From Volvox africanus (Eukaryota; Chlorophyta; Chlorophyceae; Chlamydomonadales; Volvocaceae): DNA of 64,000 bases. The notes beneath the pieces are model-generated. The model had not been told where the DNA came from. It saw only the letters and a program-made list of their open reading frames with translations, and did no database searches. This document shows, in pieces, positions 36,919 to 47,000 of the stretch. The number at the start of each line of letters is the position of its first letter. Positions within the stretch are counted from its first letter, which is position 1. The translations under genes were made by a program, and so were the position numbers. The stretch is taken from assembly GCA_030268105.1 (NCBI GenBank), contig BSDZ01000003.1, positions 3,906,001-3,970,000 of the forward strand. Reading direction: 5' to 3'.

Positions 36919-38154
36919 CTATTTCGGCTGAGGTACAAACGGCGGCATTAGAGGGCAATCCTTCGTAGAATGGCTCTCCGCACACCGTAGACAAACGTTG
37001 GCCAATTTTCGACGCTCGAATTCGGAACGATTGCAATTCCATTTTGGCATAAATGTGTCGTCCGTACGAGTACGTTTCGCGTTGGGGTCGGAACGCTGTG
37101 CGGCTGCCGACGACGGCGCACCACCACGCTTCCTGTTCCTAGCTGGGTCCGAGCTCGGACCTGCTCCTCCTGTACCACGGACACCCGGGCTAGCGCCCCC
37201 GCGCGCCTTGCGTTGCCCGTTGCTACGTCGCGTCGCGGCAGTAGGCGCGGGGCGGGTCGCGCCGAGGTCCTGGTCGAGAGCTACAGCTTCCCCAAGCGGA
37301 TCCTGCACTTGCACAGCATTTGCACGAGGGGCGGACTTGACTTCTTCCTCGCCGGCAAGGAGTCGTATCTCCGCGCCCTTAGCAAAAGCGACCAACGCGT
37401 CATACGACTTGATCTGCGCTCCAACCAAGTCAGTGGCGCACCATTTAGCCAAAAGTTTCGTTAGGCCTCGCCTAAACCAAAAGACACGCTCAGATTCGGT
37501 GAGGTCAGCAATGGGAGTCACAAGTGCTTCGAAGCGTGACTGGTACGCAGGTACATTTTCATCCCGACGCATGTGGTAGCTACCGGCTGCCAAAACCTTA
37601 CGAGCTTCCACATCGCGTGCTTGAACCTCAGTAGCGAATCGTGCGAGCAAAGCGGCGACCAACTCGTCAAAAGTATAGCTGCCCCGGGCGTTGGTCCAAT
37701 TGCGATACCAGTCCTTCGCTGCGCCCTCGAGGGTGTTACCAACGAAGAGACACCTGATACCGTCATTATCGCCACCATGAACAGCCTGGAGGTACTTTTT
37801 AGCGTCACGCACGTACGCACGAGTTGCATCGGCTATGCTATGCCCTGGTGTCTTGTCGGTCAGCGAAATATTGAGCCTAGGAACGGGAATCGACAATCTC
37901 ATCACCTCAGGGATGTCATCATGCCCTCGAGCTTGAGGTAATGGCAGAACCCTTGGTCCAGCAGTGTTGTCCATATTAGTGTTCACTGCTGAATGCGGCA
38001 CAATTAAGTGAGCAGGGGTCTGAAGGAAAAGGGGCTCTTGAGCGGCTCGCGCGCCAACAGTCTCAAGACCTCTATCCGGTGCTCTAGCAGCCACAACAAA
38101 ATCGGGTTGGCTAGCTAGGCTAGTGTGCGGCGTATCGTCGTGTTCCGCGGACAT
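36919..38154 (-). CDS. gag: G1 gag
   Basis: 411 codons from ATG 38154 to TAG 36919. The central retrotransposon Gag domain includes AKDWYRNWTNARGSYTFDEL and FRRGLTKLLAKW. A basic Arg/Gly/Ser-rich stretch precedes the C-terminal zinc knuckle CLRCAESHSTKDC. That knuckle is CX2CX3HX4C, one residue shorter than the usual spacing. Gag forms the cytoplasmic particle and packages RNA. The stop is TAG in frame with pol. Confidence 0.93.
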   Translation of the reverse strand: MSAEHDDTPHTSLASQPDFVVAARAPDRGLETVGARAAQEPLFLQTPAHLIVPHSAVNTNMDNTAGPRVLPLPQARGHDDIPEVMRLSIPVPRLNISLTDKTPGHSIADATRAYVRDAKKYLQAVHGGDNDGIRCLFVGNTLEGAAKDWYRNWTNARGSYTFDELVAALLARFATEVQARDVEARKVLAAGSYHMRRDENVPAYQSRFEALVTPIADLTESERVFWFRRGLTKLLAKWCATDLVGAQIKSYDALVAFAKGAEIRLLAGEEEVKSAPRANAVQVQDPLGEAVALDQDLGATRPAPTAATRRSNGQRKARGGASPGVRGTGGAGPSSDPARNRKRGGAPSSAAAQRSDPNAKRTRTDDTFMPKWNCNRSEFERRKLANVCLRCAESHSTKDCPLMPPFVPQPK

Positions 38155-38553
38155 GGAACACGAAATGATACCCTAGGTTTGCGTAATAGAAGCCGACTTC
38201 TATCGCAAAGGCAAGAGTACAAAGCGATTCGGTGAGCCTACCGACAGTACTCTTGAGAAGATTCAGCAAACTCAGCAAGTAATTGCCCAGCTGAGTCCTG
38301 ATCTCCGTAGTTTGAGCAATGAGAGTCGCCAACTGGTCCGGACGAAAACCGGTCTCAGTCGCCGCGGCAAGTAATGCCGGTGCACTGAGATTACCTGCGA
38401 CTCAGAGCGTACACTTACACAACAAGTGCAGCAATCTAAGCAAAAGCAATTAAACAATTACAAACCGGAAGCGGCGGCGTCCAAAACGGCGCGGCCTAAG
38501 TCTTCGGCAAAAGTATCTAGCGGTCCTCGTGGTTCGTCGCTGGAACTCGCCAT
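38120..38553 (-). CDS. G1 spliced upstream ORF (ORF0)
   Basis: Exon 1 is 38553-38466 and exon 2 is 38394-38120, with a 71-nt intron (GTTTGT...CGCAG). It encodes 120 aa beginning MASSSDEPRG and ending in the gag start region, overlapping gag by 35 nt in another frame. See the G2 copy for evidence of selection. Confidence 0.6.
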
Positions 38554-38602
38554 AGAAAGAACCTACTTCCGATTAGACAAAGAGAGACAGTTAGGCAACG
38601 AA

Positions 38603-38617
38603 CCTGTCTCGATACCA
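38603..38617 (-). other. G1 primer binding site
   Basis: The coding strand reads TGGTATCGAGACAGG three bases after the 5' LTR. It resembles the initiator-Met tRNA primer site of plant elements (TGGTATCAGAGC) and starts with the TGG that pairs with tRNA CCA. Confidence 0.75.
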
Positions 38618-38620
38618 AAT

Positions 38621-39444
38621 TGTTGTACCTCTCGTTCGCGTTTGCTCATAAGTATCTGCACGTCTGGAGACTATCGACACCGATGCGCGAGCACTTGCAA
38701 GTACAGCAAGGCAAGCGAGAGCAAACAGAGACAGCGGAAGACTTCAAGACGAAGAGAGATATAACTTACGGTCTTACAGATCGGAATGATGCAATGGACG
38801 AAATCGCCGTCAGCGCCGGAAGCAAGCAATCATCACGCGGCGGTGATTAGCGAAGTTCAGGCTTAGCTCGGGCTAAGTAGAATATAGTATAGCAATAGTA
38901 ATGTAGAACACACAAGTGTTCTACGGTATCGAATGTCTCGTCTAGCTTAGCCGTCCTCGCATCTGTTATACTCGCAGCATCGCAATGCCGTACGATTCAC
39001 ATCAGGAGGCCGATCCTAGATGTGACAACCCTACTGCGTATAGGCGATGTCTACGCATAACAACGTATAAGCCTTTCCGGCATTCGCATGATGCAAGGGT
39101 CCGGATATCGATATCCGGTTGCAAGGCATGTATCGCGACGAGTGCGGCGCTCTCAACGTGTGCTTAAATGAAGTAATATTATATCAGATAATATTACTTA
39201 TCGTTTCGTGGCACGAGCATAATGGGCACTTCAATGATTCGGTCATTCATGCATGCTAGGCGGATTTGCCATGATGCGATGTCGCGATGGATAATGATAA
39301 CATGCCAGATGCATATATAAATGTATGCGAATACATTTATATCATGCAGATTCATTCATATGTAATGCGTTCATCACAAAAGCACTTCGCCTCGTAGGGT
39401 CGTGTCGACCTACGCGTCGGCGGGAAATGAACCGTAGCACAACA
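38621..39444 (-). repeat. G1 5' LTR
   Basis: 824 bp, nearly identical to 31974-32797. Visible differences are at the positions matching GCATGAG/GCACGAG and ATGCGC/ATGGGC. Confidence 0.95.
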
Positions 39445-39611
39445 AGTTTACGGTGAATGTGTCGCCATTCATTATTAGGTTGTACTATTGCAAAGAATTC
39501 GCCCCTTGAGCAGGAAACATAAAGCTGCAGACATGAGCAATTGGCCGTATGTACTACTAAAAAGCGAAGAGTAGTGCTTCCGTACTCCGTCCAGGGTTGT
39601 GCAGCTGCCAA

Positions 39612-40731
39612 TCAATCCAATATAAGCAACAATGCTTCGTGACCCTGCATTGGAACATTCTGTATATGTACATCAAATGCCACCGGTGAAGCATACAAGA
39701 GCAACTGCTACAAAAGTTATGCTATGCACTAGCCTTTAAATGTTAACATATATGCAAGGTGCAACAGCAATAAAGAATGTTGTTTTACAAGAATATTGAT
39801 GACTGCCGTCGTCCTACAGTAAAAATTCATTTAGCTACTTGCATGCGGCTAGCAATTTGTGGCATGTAACGGCTGGTTGTCGTAGAAGTTAGTCAACAAG
39901 TTCATGAGGAACGTCATAAAAAATATTAAGAAATCCTAATCATATTCTTGTTTCAAAGCTCCTGGAAGTATGATGATGAGGCCGTATCCAACTACTTCAC
40001 GTACATGCATGTATAATGAGCTTCCTGTGCGTATGCATGTAATTTACTATGCACGTCTATCATTCATTATTGGGCAATTTACTTTAAGTATAAATTACGC
40101 GGATATACACGTTCCACTTTATTACTTCGTACTTCACATGCATGAATACTGCCTGTACCACTCCATACAATGGAGCTGTTGCCCATGTCAGATTTCAGTC
40201 CTTCAAGAAAAAATAGTCTCATCCTGCTATGTTACTGTTATTGTTACATGCTCATACCGCTCCTTTTATTAGGCTTTTTCTGTGGCATCACTTTCAGTAT
40301 TGCTGTTGCCTCTTACGCTACTCTGTATGCTGTTGTGATATTCAGTCAGACTTCTTCCCATCTTATTCTGTATTAATTTGGTTTTTAATTAGACGCTTTT
40401 TTCAGGACAGAATTGCATAAGGGTCTTATGTACGGCCTTATCGCCAAGTCGCTATATGTTTTCTGAAGCTGAAATGCTTATTTAGCTGTTTGCAGCATCT
40501 GTTACTCGCCCGGAATTTGTTGTGTCTTTGTGGCTTAAGGCATAGTGGCAGCTTGCTTGTCCAGCATTGTGCTGAACTGGACCTTTTCACAACTGATGTG
40601 ACGCGAGTTTCACAGCATATGCCCCTGTTTTTGCTGATGTATATGTAACAGAATATTTAGTGTGGATCCTCATGGGTTCTTCTGTTTTCGTTCTCATCAC
40701 AGTGTTGGGCGTTGTGATAGGGCAATACCGC
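39612..40731. other. CACTA-2 interior, no clear exons
   Basis: AT-rich interior of CACTA-2 between two minus-strand coding blocks, most likely intron or untranslated sequence. Short plus-strand open frames have no recognisable content. Confidence 0.35.
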
Positions 40732-41046
40732 TCAACGATTTAAAGGAGAACTATAGGCTCTTGCACAAAGAAATGCCGCCTTCGGAAAAGTGCCGAACTG
40801 GTTGACGAAGTAGCTACACAGGTTCACAATACTAGGAGGGTTGTCAGCCCTTAACACGCATACAGGCACAATAGGAGAACTCGCAGACTTCTTAAGTTCA
40901 TGATGGACATGCATAGCATATTGGAGAGTATGGTTTTGTTGCACGGGTACCTGGGAGCCAGGGCCAGCGGGATGGGATGGAAGGCCAGGGTTCTGGGCAG
41001 CCCTCAGTACAGCACCGTCTAGAGGAATGGCACGTGCTTGGAGTTT
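40732..41046 (-). CDS. CACTA-2 second coding block
   Basis: An open minus-strand exon of 105 codons runs from an acceptor (GGCTCCAG at 41047) to TGA 40732-40734. It begins KLQARAIPLDGAVL, passes a Pro/Gly linker, and continues VQQNHTLQYAMHVHHELKK and NLCSYFVNQFGTFPKAAF. The composition looks coding. The stop before the downstream block means it is either the end of a separate gene or spliced before the stop. No family is recognised. The remaining 41047-41498 holds no clear exon. Confidence 0.4.
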   Translation of the reverse strand, partial: KLQARAIPLDGAVLRAAQNPGLPSHPAGPGSQVPVQQNHTLQYAMHVHHELKKSASSPIVPVCVLRADNPPSIVNLCSYFVNQFGTFPKAAFLCARAYSSPLNR

Positions 41047-41498
41047 CTGGAGCCATGAAACAATTTTGGTTAGGAATGTGCATGACGTTTTTAATGCGAT
41101 GACAAAATAATAACCGTGCTGAAAATTGTGGCGTGAATCCGTTGAACTATTTATTCCCGTGCAGCGATTGAACTATTCTGACTTGCAATATGTCTGGATT
41201 TGGGAAGCATTGGGGTCATAGAGTACGTCTCACACATGGTCGTTATCATGGTCAATTTTCACACCTACGCAAAGCTGCTATGGTGCTTGCCGGACAAGGC
41301 TATATAATTTTGGGGCCTGCTCGATGTGTAACTGTGGCTCTTGGTGACTTTGTTTGGGTCTCCATCTGGCAACATTGTTGCCTGGCTACAGTGTGTTTGC
41401 TGTTGCCAAATTTCCGCGATCTTTACCCACACTTGCTAACTCCGGCAGCTTGCTGCTCAATAATTAGAAAGCCTTCCATAATTAGAGAAGTAGCCATG

Positions 41499-42322
41499 TG
41501 TTGTGCTACGGTTCATTTCCCGCCGACGCGTAGGTCGACGTGATCCTACTAGGCGAAGTGCTTTTGTGATGAACGCATTACATATGAATGAATCTGCATG
41601 ATATAAATGTATTCGCATACATTTATATATGCATCTGGCATGTTATCATTATCCATCGCGACATCGCATCATGGCAAATCCGCCTAGCATGCATGAATGA
41701 CCGAATCATTGAAGTGCGCATTATGCTCGTGCTACGAAACGATAAGTAATATTATCTGATATAATATTACTTCATTTAAGCACACGTTGAGAGCACCGCA
41801 CCCGTCGCGATCCATGCCTTGCAACCGGATATCGTTATCCGGACCCTTGCATCATGCGAATGCCGGAAAGGCTTATACGTTGTTATACGTAGACATCGCC
41901 TATACGCAGTAGGGTTGTCACATCTAGGATCGGCCTCCTGATGTGAATCGTACGGCATTGCGATGCTGCGAGTATAACAGATGCGAGGACGGCTAAGCTA
42001 GACGAGACATTCGATACCGGAGAACACTTGTGTGTTCTACATTACTATTGCTATACAATATTCTACTTAGCCCGAGCTAAGCCTGAACTTCGCTAATCAC
42101 CGCCGCGTGATGATTGCTTGCTTCCGGCGCTGACGGCGATTTCGTCCATTGCATCATTCCGATCTGTAAGACCGTAAGTTATATCTCTCTTCGTCTTGAA
42201 GTCTTCCGCTGTCTCTGTTTGCTCTCGCTTGCCTTGCTGTACTTGCAAGTGCTCGCGCATCGGTGTCGATAGTCTCCAGACGTGCAGATACTTATGAGCA
42301 AACGCGAACGAGAGGTACAACA
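41499..42322 (+). repeat. G2 5' LTR
   Basis: 824 bp, TGTTGTGCTACGG to GAGAGGTACAACA. Its first ~35 bp match G1 (TTCATTTCCCGCCGACGCG). Several downstream variants match G3 instead (GCTCGTGCTACG, ATCGTTATCC, CCGGAGAAC). Confidence 0.95.
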
Positions 42323-42325
42323 ATT

Positions 42326-42340
42326 TGGTATCGAGACAGG
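42326..42340 (+). other. G2 primer binding site
   Basis: TGGTATCGAGACAGG, three bases after the LTR, as in G1 and G3. Confidence 0.75.
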
Positions 42341-42389
42341 TTCGTTGCCTAACTGTCTCTCTTTGTCTAATCGGAAGTAGGTTCTTTCT

Positions 42390-42823
42390 ATGGCGAGTTC
42401 CAGCGACGAACCACGAGGACCGCTAGATACTTTTGCCGAAGACTTAGGCCGCGCCGTTTTGGACGCCGCCGCTTCCGGTTTGTAATTGTTTAATTGCTTT
42501 TGCTTAGATTGCTGCACTTGTTGTGTAAGTGTACGCTCTGAGTCGCAGGTAATCTCAGTGCACCGGCATTACTTGCCGCGGCGACTGAGACCGGTTTTCG
42601 TCCGGACCAGTTGGCGACTCTCATTGCTCAAACTACGGAGATCAGGACTCAGCTGGGCAATTACTTGCTGAGTTTGCTGAATCTTCTCAAGAGTACTGTC
42701 GGTAGGCTCACCGAATCGCTTTGTACTCTTGCCTTTGCGATAGAAGTCGGCTTCTATTACGCAAACCTAGGGTATCATTTCGTGTACCATGTCCGCGGAA
42801 CACGACGATACGCCGCACACTAG
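42390..42823 (+). CDS. G2 spliced upstream ORF (ORF0), 120 aa
   Basis: Exon 1 is 42390-42477 and opens with ATG. The 71-nt intron 42478-42548 runs GTTTGT to CGCAG. Exon 2 is 42549-42823 (stop TAG). Exon 2 has no in-frame ATG of its own and exon 1 alone stops after 31 codons, so splicing gives the only long product. The product starts MASSSDEPRG and includes an Ala-rich helix, TETGFRPDQLATLIAQ and a hydrophobic part NYLLSLLNLLKSTVGRL. It overlaps the gag ATG by 35 nt. Between G2 and G3, exon 2 shows about seven synonymous and three amino-acid changes, which suggests constraint. No known gypsy protein matches. It might aid Gag, RNA handling or nuclear steps, but the role is unknown. Confidence 0.6.
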
Positions 42824-44024
42824 CCTAGCTAGCCAACCCGATTTTGTTGTGGCTGCTAGAGCACCGGATAGAGGTCTTGAGATTGTTGGCGCGCGAGCCA
42901 CTCAAGAGCCCCTTTTCCTTCAGACCCCTGCTCACTTAATTGTGCCGCATTCAGCAGTGAACACTAATATGGACAACACTGCTGGACCAAGGGTTCTGCC
43001 ATTACCTCAAGCTCGAGGGCATGATGACATCCCTGAGGTGATGAGATTGTCGATTCCCGTTCCTAGGCTCAATATTTCGCTGACCGACAAGACACCAGGG
43101 CATAGCATAGCCGATGCAACTCGTGCGTACGTGCGTGACGCTAAAAAGTACCTCCAGGCTGTTCATGGTGGCGATAATGACGGTATCAGGTGTCTCTTCG
43201 TTGGTAACACCCTCGAGGGCGCAGCGAAGGACTGGTATCGCAATTGGACCAACGCCCGGGGCAGCTATACTTTTGACGAGTTGGTCGCCGCTTTGCTCGC
43301 ACGATTCGCTACTGAGGTTCAAGCACGCGATGTGGAAGCTCGTAAGGTTTTGGCAGCCGGTAGCTACCACATGCGTCGGGATGAAAATGTACCTGCGTAC
43401 CAGTCACGCTTCGAAGCACTTGTGACTCCCATTGCTGACCTCACCGAATCTGAGCGTGTCTTTTGGTTTAGGCGAGGCCTAACGAAACTTTTGGCTAAAT
43501 GGTGCGCCACTGACTTGGTTGGAGCGCAGATCAAGTCGTATGACGCGTTGGTCGCTTTTGCTAAGGGCGCGGAGATACGACTCCTTGCCGGCGAGGAAGA
43601 AGTCAAGTCCGCCCCTCGTGCAAATGCTGTGCAAGTGCAGGATCCGCTTGGGGAAGCTGTAGCTCTCGACCAGGACCTCGGCGCGACCCGCCCCGCGCCT
43701 ACTGCCGCGACGCGACGTAGCAACGGGCAACGCAAGGCACGCGGGGGCGCTAGCTCGGGTGTCCGTGGTACAGGAGGAGCAGGTCCGAGCTCGGACCCAG
43801 CTAGGAACAGGAAGCGTGGTGGTGCGCCGTCGTCGGCAGCCGCACAGCGTTCCGACCCCAACGCGAAGCGTACTCGTACGGACGACACATTTATGCCAAA
43901 ATGGAATTGCAATCGTTCCGAATTCGAGCGTCGAAAATTGGCCAACGTTTGTCTACGGTGTGCGGAGAGCCATTCTACGAAGGATTGCCCTCTAATGCCG
44001 CCGTTTGTACCTCAGCCGAAATAG
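42789..44024 (+). CDS. gag: G2 gag
   Basis: 411 codons, ATG 42789 to TAG 44022-44024. It has the same domain order as G1 gag: acidic N-terminus, Gag domain with WYRNWTNARGSYTFDEL, basic linker and CX2CX3HX4C knuckle. Only a few residues differ from G1. Confidence 0.94.
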   Translation: MSAEHDDTPHTSLASQPDFVVAARAPDRGLEIVGARATQEPLFLQTPAHLIVPHSAVNTNMDNTAGPRVLPLPQARGHDDIPEVMRLSIPVPRLNISLTDKTPGHSIADATRAYVRDAKKYLQAVHGGDNDGIRCLFVGNTLEGAAKDWYRNWTNARGSYTFDELVAALLARFATEVQARDVEARKVLAAGSYHMRRDENVPAYQSRFEALVTPIADLTESERVFWFRRGLTKLLAKWCATDLVGAQIKSYDALVAFAKGAEIRLLAGEEEVKSAPRANAVQVQDPLGEAVALDQDLGATRPAPTAATRRSNGQRKARGGASSGVRGTGGAGPSSDPARNRKRGGAPSSAAAQRSDPNAKRTRTDDTFMPKWNCNRSEFERRKLANVCLRCAESHSTKDCPLMPPFVPQPK

Positions 44025-44063
44025 GGGCTTGCCCGGGTTCCTGCGGAGGGGGCTCTACCTGGG
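44022..44063 (+). promoter_or_regulatory. Candidate stop-readthrough signal between gag and pol
   Basis: TAG at 44022-44024 is the only stop separating gag from pol, which share one frame. It is followed by GGG. CCCGGGT (44032-44038) can pair with ACCTGGG (44057-44063) to form a 7-bp stem starting seven bases after the stop. G1 has the same arrangement. In G3 the loop bases differ but both stem arms are kept. Confidence 0.5.
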
Positions 44064-47000
44064 TTTTCTGAACTAACGCGTGGTCGGTGGTCATCCTTAC
44101 GGCCAGCCGTTAAGGCATTGTTGCCTTGTGTACTTGGACACATCGAGCGAGTCATTGTGCGACGTATCACGCTTGACGGACGCACGGGACTTCTCTGCTT
44201 CGATCCGTTGTGTAATTTGTTTACACCTCGCCGTCCCCTGTCGTCTATCGATCTGTCCAACCACGTGGTTTTGTTCATCCCCTCGTCTCTGCGTGAGATG
44301 TCGGAACAGTTGGCCATATACAGGAGATGTAGGCGTCAATATCCAGGCACTGCCGCATGTGTATTACTCCCTGCTTTCTGTCGGCGCAAGGCAGAGGCAT
44401 CGTTAAGGGGTATGCGGCATGTCCACCGGTTCGAGCCGGGCACCGTTTTGTTTAATGGTGTGGATCGGGAGGGTACGCTGGCTCCGTGGCCACGCCTATC
44501 CTACTCGGTTGACGTTTGGTACGAAGCTCCTGATGGGGGTGCCGTTGGTTACGGACCCGCCTTAAGTGCACTGACGTTGTCTGCTGGGCAGTCGCTCGTA
44601 GATAACCGTGTCCCTGTGGTTCAGATCGGTTTGAATGGCCGTACTCTGAAGGCACTTGTTGACACTGGTGCCAGCGACGACTTCATCTCTGTCGCAGAGG
44701 TGAATGCGCTGGGGTTGTCCCCAGAGTCGTCTGATTGTCCACAGGTTACCCTTGCTGACGGGGGTAAGCATCCCATCGTGGGCAGGATTACCCTTAGCCT
44801 ATCGATAGGCCCTTTGCGTGTTGTGACCCGGCCGTACGTGCTGCAGGGCTTAGCAGAGACTGCACCGTACATAATGGGGTCGTCGACATTACGACAGTAC
44901 CGCGCGCGCATCGACATGGAGACCGCAACCCTGCATATGTGCAAGGGTACTCTGTCGATTAAGGTACCTTTCCTGTCGTTCGAACATGTCACACCAAAGG
45001 AGGGCGAAACTGAGGCGGTGCCTATGGTTAATTTCGCTGTGACCGCAATGGCCGCGCGAATCGAACCAGAGCTAGTCGGGCGTAAGGAGGCCGTCCGTTT
45101 GTTACGGAAGGGTGCCCACGGACTGCTTTTAAGGCCGCGGGTGAGCTGTTGTGTCACCACCGCGCAGATTTCTGCGGATCCTGAGGTTGAGGCCCTACTG
45201 TCGCAGTATGAGGACGTCTTTAAAGATATCCCTGGCCTACCACCTATGCGTCCTGTTGATCACACAATCCCTCTCATGCCTGGAGCGCAGCCTACGGCCC
45301 GGCCAATGTACAGGTTGAGTCCATTGGAACTGGACGAGGTGAAGCGCCAGGTGACGGATTTGCTCGCGAAGGGTATGATACGCCCCAGCACATCCCCGTA
45401 TTCTGCACCGATTTTGTTTGTCGGTAAGAAGGATGGGACCTTGCGCATGTGCATTGATTACCGGGGGTTGAATGCGAATACGGTGAAAAATCGCTACCCT
45501 TTGCCACGCGTTGACGTCCTGTTGGATAAGCTGAAGGGCTCGGCTTATTTTTCCTCAATTGACTTACAACAGGGCTACAATCAGATTCGCATCGCTGCCT
45601 CTGATATCCCGAAAACCGCTTTTCGGACGCCCTTCGGTCACTTTGAGTATACGGTCCTATCGTTTGGTTTGACCAATGCCCCTGCGACGTTTCAGGCGGT
45701 TATGGACCGAATGTTTAGGCCGTTTATCGACAGGTTCGTTGTTTGCTACCTGGATGACATCTTGGTATATTCTAAGACGCGCGAGGAGCACTTGGAGCAT
45801 CTGCGGCTCGTGCTCGACGTTATGAGGCGGGAGCAATTGTTTGCTAAACGCGCCAAATGCTTTTGGGCGCAGCCTCAGGTGGAATATTTGGGCCACATTG
45901 TGTCGGCCACCGGTGTGAAGATGGACCCGCGGAAGGTCGCCGTGGTTCGCGATTGGCCCGCGCCTCAGAACCTCACGGAGCTGCGTAAGTTCCTTGGCTT
46001 GACCAATTATTTCCGAAAGTTCATTGAAAAATATTCCATCATTGCGGCCCCGCTTACTAACTTAACTCACAAAGGCGTTTTCGTTTCGCTCGTGTCGTGG
46101 ACGTCGCAATGCCAGCGGGCATTCGAAGAGCTCAAACGAATTATTGCCGAAGATGTCACCCTTGCATTCCCTGATTACTCGTTGCCATTTCGTGTTGAGG
46201 TAGTGTCTGATGCCTCAATATTTGGAAGCGGCGCTGTATTGTTACAGGAAGGGCGACCGATCGCCTTCACGAGTAAGAAGTTTTCTGGTGCGGAGATTCG
46301 CTACACCACCGGGGAACAGGAGCTTCTGGCCGTGCTGCATGCTTTAAAGGAATGGCGCTGTTACCTCGACGGACGCCCGTTTACTTTAAAGACTGACCAC
46401 AAGCCCCTAACGTTTTTGCAAAGCGTTCCGACGTTGAACCGCCGTCAAGCTAGGTGGATGGAATATCTAGCTAGGTTCAACTGCACCTGGGAGTATATTT
46501 CTGGTAAATTGAATATTGCCGATGCTCTCAGTCGACATCCGTCGCTACACGCTGCAATTTTGGCAGCGCCCGTCATGCGGCCACGTAGCGAGGAGGTACC
46601 GATCGCGACGGACCTCGCGGAGCGGTTGAAGGTTGCCTACAACGCAGACGCCTGGTTCGCGGACCCGGCTAATGTAGAAACCCTTCGCAAGCAGAATGGC
46701 CTTTGGCTACGGACGGAGGGTGCAGCTACGCAAATCGTCGTTCCGAACGACGACGCGCTACTCTACGACATCCTTGCGCGGTTCCACGAGGACCCGTTAG
46801 CAGGACACCCTGGTAGCAAGCGATTGATCGACGTGGTGCAACGTTCCTTTTGGTGGCCTCGTTTGGCTAAGGATGCGGCGAACTTCGTCCAGACATGCAG
46901 TCTGTGCCAGCGCAATAAGGCTTTGTCCGGTAAGGGCCATGGGTTGTTGCAACCGTTGCCTGTCCCGGATGCGCCTTGGGAAAGTGTTTCCATGGACTTC

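Larger units (their letters stand above)
31974..39444 (-). mobile_element. Ty3/gypsy chromovirus-like element G1, full length
   Basis: A 7471-bp element with two 824-bp LTRs, primer site, upstream spliced ORF, gag, pol and polypurine tract, reading leftward. It is flanked by a 4-bp duplication AGTT (31970-31973 and 39445-39448). It sits in an exon of CACTA-2. The LTRs differ at only about two positions by eye, so insertion was recent. Lesions are a protease DTG to DTS change and a stop within the chromodomain. Confidence 0.96.
30189..39600 (-). pseudogene. CACTA-2 transposon gene, split by G1
   Basis: The acidic C-terminal exons seen in CACTA-1 recur here, ending at TAG 30189-30191. Further 5' is a 55-codon phase-0 exon (31530-31366) with NGRPCKGQKQPAHGEDALMM and KENKAARRRQ. 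Next comes a segment around 31740-31970 with an acidic FDSEDEDGK stretch and EINLSAVDFEQLFL. G1 interrupts that segment. Its frame resumes exactly at 39445 and runs to about 39590 (GEFFAIVQPNNEWRHIHRK) once one copy of the 4-bp duplication is removed. An in-frame TAG and an apparent one-base shift near 31800-31850 indicate that the gene was already decaying. No DDE motif is recognised. Confidence 0.5.

Noticed and set aside
36998..37579. 193-codon frame antisense to G1 gag (also antisense in G2 and G3)
   Set aside because: It is a shadow of the GC-rich basic linker of gag in the opposite strand.
41190..41543. Plus-strand open frame of 117 codons beside G2
   Set aside because: It runs into the G2 LTR, has no splice or family support, and lies antisense to the CACTA-2 coding blocks.
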